Notes under the pieces: generated by a model
The model's input: only the letters and a program-made list of their open reading frames with translations
The model's database searches: none
Told to the model about the DNA's origin: nothing
Program-made: the position numbers and the translations under genes
In this document: one piece after another, positions 5,799 to 11,587 of the stretch
Layout of the letters: each line of letters begins with the position of its first letter
Position numbering within the stretch: position 1 is the stretch's first letter
DNA from: Porphyromonadaceae bacterium UBA4259
Lineage (GTDB): Bacteria > Bacteroidota > Bacteroidia > Bacteroidales > Muribaculaceae
DNA length: 11,587 nt
NCBI GenBank assembly: GCA_002396125.1
Contig: DGWL01000003.1
Location: 1 to 11,587, forward strand
Reading direction: 5' to 3'

Positions 5799-6416
5799 TT
5801 ACTTAGCTTCGGGCTCAGCAGGTTTCATCTTGAAGCTCTTGAGCATAGCAGCGATAACGGGGTCTTTGAGCTCATAGCCCTGAACCTCAATCGAGATGTT
5901 GCCTTCGGGCTTCAATGGAGCAGTCATGTGCGAGATGATACCACCACCATTGCCGGCAGGCTTAACAATCTTCTGGAACTCCATGCCGCCAATGGTTTCT
6001 TTCTCAATCTTGGCATTCTCAACCTTGAACGCGCTCTTGAACGTCTCTTGATCTTGCTCAACGGTGTTGCTCTTAAATGGATAAGACTTAATAGTAGCCG
6101 AAAGCAGACCAATCACGCCATCAGGACGCTCCAATGGCTGAATGCGAAGATAAGAAGAGCCCTTCTGGTCCCTGCCAGCTGTCTCACTAACAACGTACCA
6201 GCCCTCGGGAACATCAACGCTCCAAGAGGGGTTCTCAATTGTCACGGGACCCTTAACGGTGTCCTTCTCTTCCTTAGCGGGCTCGGCTTTCTCGGTAGTC
6301 TCGCCGTCTTTTGTTTCACCGCTGGCGCTTGTGCTTGCGCTGCCACTGGTGGTTCCGTTACCTGCGCAGGAAGCCATGAGGCCTGCCACTGCAAACATTA
6401 AAAATAACTTTTTCAT
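5799..6416 (-). CDS. Small lipoprotein, possible PsbP/Mog1-like fold (paralogue A)
   Basis: 205-residue lipoprotein. MKKLFLMFAVAGLMASC is a lipoprotein signal with lipobox LMASC and acylated Cys17. Residues after it (AGNGTT) lack the acidic surface-export motif known for some Bacteroidota lipoproteins, so a periplasm-facing location is likely. Residues about 21-58 are a Ser/Thr/Gly then Glu/Lys-rich linker. The globular part begins at WSVDVPEGW (65-73) and ends DPVIAAMLKSFKMK (185-198); the pattern of an early VPxxW strand and a final amphipathic helix recalls PsbP/Mog1-like periplasmic domains, which is inference only. An in-frame TTG at 6422 is less likely than this ATG, because the paralogue upstream starts at the same MKKLFLMF. 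It lies 65 bp downstream of paralogue B with no visible promoter between, and ends at a strong terminator. Function unknown. Confidence 0.85.
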   Translation of the reverse strand: MKKLFLMFAVAGLMASCAGNGTTSGSASTSASGETKDGETTEKAEPAKEEKDTVKGPVTIENPSWSVDVPEGWYVVSETAGRDQKGSSYLRIQPLERPDGVIGLLSATIKSYPFKSNTVEQDQETFKSAFKVENAKIEKETIGGMEFQKIVKPAGNGGGIISHMTAPLKPEGNISIEVQGYELKDPVIAAMLKSFKMKPAEPEAK

Positions 6417-6460
6417 AATCAATGTTTTTTTTGTTTTTAAATAGTTAATTATTTAGGTTA
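6291..6460 (-). repeat. Duplicated lipoprotein 5' module, copy A
   Basis: The leader, signal peptide and linker coding region of this gene match copy B (6923-7081). In the coding part there are 7 mismatches over 120 aligned positions plus a 6-bp indel; about 50 bp around the start codon are identical. Similarity continues about 40 bp into the leader (shared AAATAGTTAAT on the plus strand) and fades in the mature domain. Confidence 0.85.
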
Positions 6461-6481
6461 CTGTGCCACAATCATCACTCT

Positions 6482-7042
6482 TTACTTGATGGTAATGGCG
6501 TTAATCATCTCGTTAAGGTTCTTGAGAACAACTTCCTTGAGCTCGGCCTTATCCATTGTGGTGCCACCGGGCGACACGCCGATGGTTACAAAGCCTTCGC
6601 CCTGTGGAATGAGAGCCTTGTACTCGTTATTCTTTTCAAGGAAGAACACTTTCCAGGTTTTGTCGCCCGCAGTAATGTCGTCGACAGGCTTGAAGCCATT
6701 CTTGTCCATGTTGGCTGTGATGTCCTCCATGCTCTCAGAGTTGTAGCCTAGCATAGCGGTAGTGTAAGGGTTCTCACGCAGCCTGAGGTTGCAAGAGTTA
6801 CCTCCAACCACACGGCTCGTCGGTTTCCAGTTCTCGGGCACCTTGAGGTTATAGGCATTAGCGTCAAGCTCCTTCTGTTCCTCAATAGGAACCTCGGCAT
6901 CGGGAGCCTGCTCGGCAACTTGCTCAGTAGTCTCGCCGTCTTTCGCTTCACCGCCGGCGCTTGCGCTGCCACTTGTTGTTCCGTTACCTGCGCATGAAGC
7001 CATGAGGCCTGCCACTGCAAACATTAAAAATAACTTTTTCAT
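6482..7042 (-). CDS. Small lipoprotein, possible PsbP/Mog1-like fold (paralogue B)
   Basis: 186-residue lipoprotein whose first 28 residues are identical to those of the next gene downstream, including lipobox LMASC and Cys17. An acidic linker (about 29-60, EQVAEQAPDAEVP and neighbours) leads to a domain beginning AYNLKVPENW (63-72) and ending in the amphipathic helix ELKEVVLKNLNEMINAI (167-183). Shared landmarks with paralogue A (VPExW, LR at 86-89, ITAGDKTWKVF against ETIGGMEFQKI, a final helix) indicate distant homology of the mature domains, but overall identity there is low. It stands 79 bp after the LRR/dockerin gene, and I see neither terminator nor consensus promoter in that AT-rich gap, so cotranscription is plausible. 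Function unknown; a small-molecule or protein-binding periplasmic role is only a guess. Confidence 0.85.
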   Translation of the reverse strand: MKKLFLMFAVAGLMASCAGNGTTSGSASAGGEAKDGETTEQVAEQAPDAEVPIEEQKELDANAYNLKVPENWKPTSRVVGGNSCNLRLRENPYTTAMLGYNSESMEDITANMDKNGFKPVDDITAGDKTWKVFFLEKNNEYKALIPQGEGFVTIGVSPGGTTMDKAELKEVVLKNLNEMINAITIK

Positions 7043-7081
7043 AATCGATGATTTTTTTAAATAGTTAATAATAGTTAGGGT
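6923..7081 (-). repeat. Duplicated lipoprotein 5' module, copy B
   Basis: Partner of the 6291-6460 segment. The near-identity covers the leader, signal peptide and first part of the linker only, while the mature domains have drifted far apart. Confidence 0.85.
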
Positions 7082-7121
7082 TTAAATTATTTATTGTTTG
7101 TATTACAGTTTTTATCGCCTG

Positions 7122-7289
7122 TCAGCTACCCAAAATTATCTTGTAGACGGCGGTGACGTCGGCACTGTTGATGGTGTTGTCACCGTTTTGGTCGCCGTTT
7201 ACAATCTTACTTGAGTCGTTGTTGAGAATGAACTGGTAGAGGGCCGTAACGTCGGCACTGTTGCAAATCTTGTCGCCGTTCACATCGCC
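7122..7289 (-). repeat. Dockerin-coding direct repeat, copy 1
   Basis: 168 bp, ending exactly with the TGA stop, that matches 11321-11488 with 4 mismatches (7133, 7185, 7201, 7210 region), all synonymous. Sequence before the module and after the stop is unrelated between copies. Confidence 0.95.
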
Positions 7290-10200
7290 GGGAACTGAGT
7301 TCTTGCCTATCTCGACATTCATAGCAAGCGCGCCATTTGCATCAACAACTCCACTATTGGCAACAAACGAACCACCCACTGGCTTGATAATGCCTATATT
7401 ATCATTCATGATAAGATCTTGCAAATTAATCATCGCACCAACACCGCTCATGGTGCAAATTGCCTCCAAATGAGCATTGTCGCTAACCGAGACAACCGCG
7501 CCTGCGCCTGATGTGAGGGCACGACCCTGGAGTGCATAATTCACGCCAAATACATGAACTTTCACGTTTTCGGTCAAATTCAGTGTGGCTCCACCCATCT
7601 GGACGCCATTGCCATTATTTCCAAGTGGCGATATCATGTTCAACTCACCATTGCCAGTAAGCGTTACTGTGCATTTCCTTAGACGCAAACACAAACCATT
7701 GGAATAATTATTATAAATGTCGTTGGTGCCAATCAGGTTGATTTCCAAATCATTAATATTACTGATAATAGTAATGGGATTTGTATCATCACTGATGCTC
7801 ACGTTGTTCATCGTGAGAACGTTGGTGGTGGGGTCGTAGCTCATGGTGCCGTCGCCCAGGATGTCGGCACAGTTGGTGCTGGTCACCGAGTCGCCAAGCA
7901 CAACGAGGTCATACCTCTCCACGTCCTGAGGAATGGAGTACAGGTCAAGCCCCACGGTATTTAAGTCATTGGTCGCAGTCCTGGCAATTCTCACGTAGGC
8001 CTCACCTTTGTTAAAGGTCTTAGGGTAATACATAATCCTGTTAAATTGCTTGTTAGCACCATCAAGGATGTAGTCGCTGTTACTGCTGCTGTTACTCAAG
8101 TTACCACCCTCAGCCATGGGCATGATGAGGTTGGTCACGTCGGTCCATGGCTGCACACTCTCAACATTGCTTGCGTATTTTGCGACCCTCAGTGGCACAT
8201 ACTCGCTTGCCAGGTTGTCAACCAGCACGCCACGGCCGTCGCTTTCCTTGCCACAGTTCCTGAAGGCATCGCTGCTGTTCACCTTTTGGGTGGTGAACAC
8301 CTTGCGACTGGCATTATAGCCAGTGACGGCATAGAAGTCGCAAGCCGCGTTCATGCTCAGGTACTCGGGGCAGCTAATGAGCTGCGGTCCACCGGTGTTG
8401 CGCAGGTAGGGATGCACGAAGTATTGATTTTGAGCTGCGCGACTGGTCCAGTTAGGCACCTCTTCCAGGCGCTGAGCAAGCATCTTGAGCGGAACGTAGA
8501 TCATAGTGCGTGGGGTGAATGTGCCCACATAGAGGGCATCGTCTTCCCATGTCTCATCGTGGGTATAGATAGCCGTGATGTTGCTGTTATCGACAAATGC
8601 TCTGCTGCCTATCTTCCGCAGCGACTCAGGCAGCACGATATCGCCCGAGAGTGCCATGCAACCCTGGAATGCATGCTCGCCAAGCTGGGTGATGCCATGG
8701 GTCTTGAGGAAGTCGATATTATTCAGCTTAGTGCAATTCATGAAGGCATAGCGGGGTATCACCTTGCTGGGGAAATCGGTGGCAATTTGCACTGCCTGCA
8801 CATTAGAGCCGGCGAAGCAGCTGTCGCCCAGTGCCGTGCAGTTGTAGATGCGGGTCCAGCCGTCGTAGCAAATCTGGTTGATGTTCACCTGGCTCAGGCC
8901 GGTGGCATAGGCAGGGCTATACACCAGTTTCGATGTCTGGCCGTCGCTGTTCACAGTGAAATACTTGCTGTTGCAGTAGATGTCGTAGGCTCCCGCTTGC
9001 ACGCTGCTCGCCTTCGACATCACGCGGCTGTTGTTCTTGAACTGCTGCACGTAGCCCACGGGCACATACAGGTTGAAGCCCGAGGGCACATAACCGGTCT
9101 CAATTTCCATTTGCCCATAGTTGCGGAAGAGTCCGTCGGGGTCGGCGCGGTTGTAATACAGGTTCTGCAGCTTAGTCATGCCGCTCAGTGCGCGGTGCAG
9201 CTTTGTGGTGCTCGAAGGTATCGTTAGCGAGGTGATATTGGTTCCGCTGAAGGCTTGATAGCCTATCTCTTGAAGGCCATAAGGCAGTTCAATCTGCGAG
9301 ATGGGGGTATTATAGAAGCAGCGAATGGGGATGCGCGTAATCTTCGACGACAGGCGCACGCTCGTGAGTGCCGTGCAACCCTCAAACTGGCTGCCCGAAC
9401 GGCGATAAACGTCGGTATCGTCCTCTTGACCTGCGTAACCCGCAATAACGCCGCTGAGCTCTGTAACCGTCTCGGGGATGATCACGCTGGTGATATCGGT
9501 GTTGTTCCTGAAGGCCTGGCGGTTGACGCTGGTCACGGTGTAGGTAGTGCCATTATAGGTGATGGTTGACGGGATGCTGATGGCTCCGCTCAGCTGATTG
9601 GTGGGTTTTACGTAGCCACATTCGCCACGCACCACCGACGCGGTGCCATTTGACTTGTTGAATGTGTAGGGAAGTGAACCTACCTTATCGTCCCAAGCTC
9701 CCACTTTCACGTTGCTGAACTCGCGGAAGAGGTCGCGGTTGTGATCACCGGCATAGGTCTCGTGAGTCCAGTTCTGGTCCCACCATTTGTCGCCGGCTGC
9801 TACCCACAGTGTGCAGCTGCTGCGGGGCACACCACTCCAAGTAGATGAATAGTAATCAATAGGATTCACACTATTGATAGTCAAGCTCTTCAAACCGGTG
9901 CAGCCGTAAAACAGCCCCGAGCCATAGTTGACCACTGAGCTTGGAATGCGTATGTGTTTTATCCCAATAGAATTAGTAAATGCGTAATCTTCTATGGTCA
10001 AAACACCAAAAGGAATTTCAACCACTAGCTCACCTACACCTTCCTCTTCCTTCATCATGTCGCTAAATGCCCTATTATGAATCGTTTTCAGAGTATTTGG
10101 CTGATAATATGCTAAAACATCATCTGCCCTCGCGGGAGGGCATTTAATAAGTGTGGTCTTATCGTTACTATAGAGGATGCCATCTTGCATGGCAAACATT

Positions 10201-11279
10201 GCGTTGCCCGAAGCGACCGAGAAACTTGCCAAATTATAGCACTTGTCAAACGCTAAATGACTTAAAAAATAAAAGGTATCGGGAAATGACACCGAGGTTA
10301 TTCCTGTGTTTGCCAACGACTTATAATACAAGTTTTTAAACCCTGAGCCGAGGGTGAGATTAGTGAGATTTTGACAATCTTTGAAAGCAGCCTCGTCAAA
10401 TGTCTCGGCATTGGTGTTCACGGTGGTGAGCGTTGGGTGGTTGGCAAACGCATACTTACCGATTTTACTGCCGGCGGGAGCGTTGGTCCAGGTGAACGAC
10501 TGCACGGTGCCCTTGTTCATGAACGCGCTGTCGGCCACGGCGGTGATGTTGTAGGTGCGGCCGTCGTCAAGGGTGCCGTTGCTGGGCACGCGAATGGCGC
10601 TGCTGCTGTTGGAGCAATCCACGAGCATCATCGCGCCGGGGGTGCTGCCGGTAGCCTTTTCGGTCACCACATAGTAGCCGTTGTAGCCCGACCGCTGGTA
10701 GTCGTAGGCCATGTTACCCATCTGAATCCAGTAATCCACCTGGCCGGCCACAGTGCTGTTGCCGTGGAAGGCGTTGTAGGCACGATAGGTCGACACAATA
10801 AAGGTAATCTGCTTGCCACTGTGGCCCGTTAATGCCGACGCGCTGAACGAGGCGGGCACGCTCTGGCCTGCCATCGCCACCACGATGGGGTTGGCACTCG
10901 AGCCGGCACCGCTCACAATCTGGCTGCCCACATAGTTGATAGAGCTGGGCAGGCGCAGGTTAGTGAGCGCGGTGCAGCCGGCAAAAGCCTGCTGACCCAC
11001 TCGGGTGCAGCCATAGTTCACATACACACGCTGCAGCGTGGTGTTGCTCACAAAAGCCATAGAGCCGATGCGCGTTTGATACACGGTGCCGTTGTAGGTC
11101 ACGAAACCGGGAATGGTGATGGTCGTCAGCGACGACGCACTGCTGGTCAAGCCGGTCACCTCGGCTTCACCATAGCTGATGCGGAACTTAAAGTTTCCGT
11201 TCTCGAACGATTGCGCCCGGGCCACCGTAGTTCCCACGAGCGCCATCGCCACAATCAACAGGTGAATAATTTTCTTCAT
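7122..11279 (-). CDS. BspA-type leucine-rich-repeat surface protein with C-terminal dockerin-like module
   Basis: 1385 residues. MKKIIHLLIVAMALVGTTVARA is a signal peptide, cleavage likely after ARA22. Residues about 27-950 are BspA/LRR_5-type repeats (IGSMAFVSNTTLQRVYV, VGQQAFAGCTALTNLRLPSSI, IGYQAFSGTNITSLTIPSS, LGEHAFQGCMALSGDIVLPESL). Four header segments (about 27-75, 200-255, 537-590, 767-820) each introduce a new repeat block. About 960-1120 is an unassigned linker. Residues 1125-1325 look like a beta-helix domain: VLGDSVTSTNCADILGDGTMSYD, then short strands with Gly/Asn turns. Residues 1331-1385 are a type I dockerin-like module with two Ca-binding loops, DVNGDKICNSAD (1332-1343) and DQNGDNTINSAD (1363-1374). 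BspA proteins of related bacteria bind host proteins and other cells; binding here is inferred. The upstream gene ends 41 bp before, suggesting an operon. Composition is patchy (see findings). Confidence 0.9.
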   Translation of the reverse strand: MKKIIHLLIVAMALVGTTVARAQSFENGNFKFRISYGEAEVTGLTSSASSLTTITIPGFVTYNGTVYQTRIGSMAFVSNTTLQRVYVNYGCTRVGQQAFAGCTALTNLRLPSSINYVGSQIVSGAGSSANPIVVAMAGQSVPASFSASALTGHSGKQITFIVSTYRAYNAFHGNSTVAGQVDYWIQMGNMAYDYQRSGYNGYYVVTEKATGSTPGAMMLVDCSNSSSAIRVPSNGTLDDGRTYNITAVADSAFMNKGTVQSFTWTNAPAGSKIGKYAFANHPTLTTVNTNAETFDEAAFKDCQNLTNLTLGSGFKNLYYKSLANTGITSVSFPDTFYFLSHLAFDKCYNLASFSVASGNAMFAMQDGILYSNDKTTLIKCPPARADDVLAYYQPNTLKTIHNRAFSDMMKEEEGVGELVVEIPFGVLTIEDYAFTNSIGIKHIRIPSSVVNYGSGLFYGCTGLKSLTINSVNPIDYYSSTWSGVPRSSCTLWVAAGDKWWDQNWTHETYAGDHNRDLFREFSNVKVGAWDDKVGSLPYTFNKSNGTASVVRGECGYVKPTNQLSGAISIPSTITYNGTTYTVTSVNRQAFRNNTDITSVIIPETVTELSGVIAGYAGQEDDTDVYRRSGSQFEGCTALTSVRLSSKITRIPIRCFYNTPISQIELPYGLQEIGYQAFSGTNITSLTIPSSTTKLHRALSGMTKLQNLYYNRADPDGLFRNYGQMEIETGYVPSGFNLYVPVGYVQQFKNNSRVMSKASSVQAGAYDIYCNSKYFTVNSDGQTSKLVYSPAYATGLSQVNINQICYDGWTRIYNCTALGDSCFAGSNVQAVQIATDFPSKVIPRYAFMNCTKLNNIDFLKTHGITQLGEHAFQGCMALSGDIVLPESLRKIGSRAFVDNSNITAIYTHDETWEDDALYVGTFTPRTMIYVPLKMLAQRLEEVPNWTSRAAQNQYFVHPYLRNTGGPQLISCPEYLSMNAACDFYAVTGYNASRKVFTTQKVNSSDAFRNCGKESDGRGVLVDNLASEYVPLRVAKYASNVESVQPWTDVTNLIMPMAEGGNLSNSSSNSDYILDGANKQFNRIMYYPKTFNKGEAYVRIARTATNDLNTVGLDLYSIPQDVERYDLVVLGDSVTSTNCADILGDGTMSYDPTTNVLTMNNVSISDDTNPITIISNINDLEINLIGTNDIYNNYSNGLCLRLRKCTVTLTGNGELNMISPLGNNGNGVQMGGATLNLTENVKVHVFGVNYALQGRALTSGAGAVVSVSDNAHLEAICTMSGVGAMINLQDLIMNDNIGIIKPVGGSFVANSGVVDANGALAMNVEIGKNSVPGDVNGDKICNSADVTALYQFILNNDSSKIVNGDQNGDNTINSADVTAVYKIILGS

Positions 11280-11320
11280 AGTTATTATTAATTAGAGTTA
11301 ATATTACATTAAGCTTTGAA

Positions 11321-11488
11321 TCAGCTACCCAAGATTATCTTGTAGACGGCGGTGACGTCGGCACTGTTGATGGTGTTGTCACCATTTTGGTCGCCGTTCA
11401 CAATCTTGCTTGAGTCGTTGTTGAGAATGAACTGGTAGAGGGCCGTAACGTCGGCACTGTTGCAAATCTTGTCGCCGTTCACATCGCC
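11321..11488 (-). repeat. Dockerin-coding direct repeat, copy 2
   Basis: Partner of 7122-7289, offset 4199 bp, 164 of 168 positions identical. Both copies sit in the same orientation, so unequal recombination between them would delete or duplicate the LRR gene. Confidence 0.95.
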
Positions 11489-11587
11489 CACAACGACCGG
11501 TGTGGGTGCGGTGCCAGACATAATTTCAATCTCACCCCAGTACATGCCATTGCTGCCGTTGGCACAAATGTTACCGTAATCATCAAC
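11321..11587 (-). CDS. C-terminal end of an exported dockerin-like protein (5' part outside window)
   Basis: The frame is open to the window edge (89 codons including the stop, 88 residues visible), so the internal Met at 11545 is not the start. Visible residues read VDDYGNICANGSNGMYWGEIEIMSGTAPTPVVV and then the same 55-residue dockerin-like module as the next gene (GDVNGDKICNS... to IILGS). The Pro/Thr stretch is a typical short linker to a terminal module. The preceding Gly/Asn-rich segment could be the end of a beta-sandwich or carbohydrate-binding domain, but too little is visible to name it. The stop lies 41 bp before the LRR gene start, in an AT-rich gap without promoter or terminator, so the two are probably cotranscribed with this gene first. 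Confidence 0.8.
   Translation of the reverse strand, partial: VDDYGNICANGSNGMYWGEIEIMSGTAPTPVVVGDVNGDKICNSADVTALYQFILNNDSSKIVNGDQNGDNTINSADVTAVYKIILGS

Noticed and set aside
5793..6401. 202-codon open frame on the plus strand
   Set aside because: Complement of the lipoprotein gene, which has a lipobox and a paralogue next door supporting the minus frame.
8046..9227. 393-codon open frame on the plus strand
   Set aside because: Antisense to the LRR gene; no signal, motif or promoter, and a His/Ala/Val-rich shadow composition.
11321..11545. Free-standing 74-residue dockerin protein
   Set aside because: The frame is open through the window edge before the Met at 11545, there is no signal peptide, and the linker sequence indicates the end of a longer protein.

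Overview
The window looks like a chromosomal segment from the order Bacteroidales (Bacteroidota), most likely a Muribaculaceae- or Prevotellaceae-like gut organism. Three things point there. The promoters fit the Bacteroidota sigma-ABfr consensus (TTTG, about 20 bp, TAnnTTTG), with near-perfect examples before rpsL and before the patatin gene. Shine-Dalgarno sequences are mostly absent and leaders are A-rich. The gene content is typical: a Bacteroidota-type GlmU-like protein, a patatin/beta-barrel fusion, a BspA-type leucine-rich-repeat surface protein, and C-terminal dockerin-like modules.

Layout. (1) 1-1260, minus strand: the start of the str operon. A strong promoter, a leader of about 140 nt that begins with a hairpin, rpsL (S12), a 160-nt intercistronic gap with a hairpin, and rpsG (S7), which lacks only about its last nine codons. 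(2) 1226-1830, minus strand: a lone rfbC (dTDP-4-dehydrorhamnose 3,5-epimerase) with its own intrinsic terminator. (3) 1831-3204: a short divergent promoter region and, on the plus strand, a GlmU-like sugar nucleotidyltransferase/acyltransferase. (4) 3223-5322, minus strand: an exported patatin-like phospholipase fused to an outer-membrane beta-barrel. Its promoter sits so close to the start codon that the mRNA should be nearly leaderless. (5) 5323-5798: a 476-bp gap without a gene, holding a GC-rich hairpin, a long imperfect palindrome, five tandem units of about 43 bp each built around a small hairpin, and a strong terminator. (6) 5799-11587, minus strand: an apparent run of four genes with no visible promoter or terminator between them. 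In transcription order they are a protein cut by the window edge that ends in a dockerin-like module, a 1385-residue BspA-like LRR protein ending in the same dockerin module, and two paralogous small lipoproteins.

The most interesting parts are the last two regions. The two dockerin modules are identical in protein, differ at only 4 of 168 DNA positions, and the homology stops exactly at the stop codon. The two lipoproteins share nearly identical leaders and 5' ends but have strongly diverged mature domains. This suggests an exported surface locus assembled and homogenised by recombination of terminal modules, possibly a non-cellulosomal dockerin-based surface assembly. No cohesin is visible in the window, so that function remains a hypothesis.
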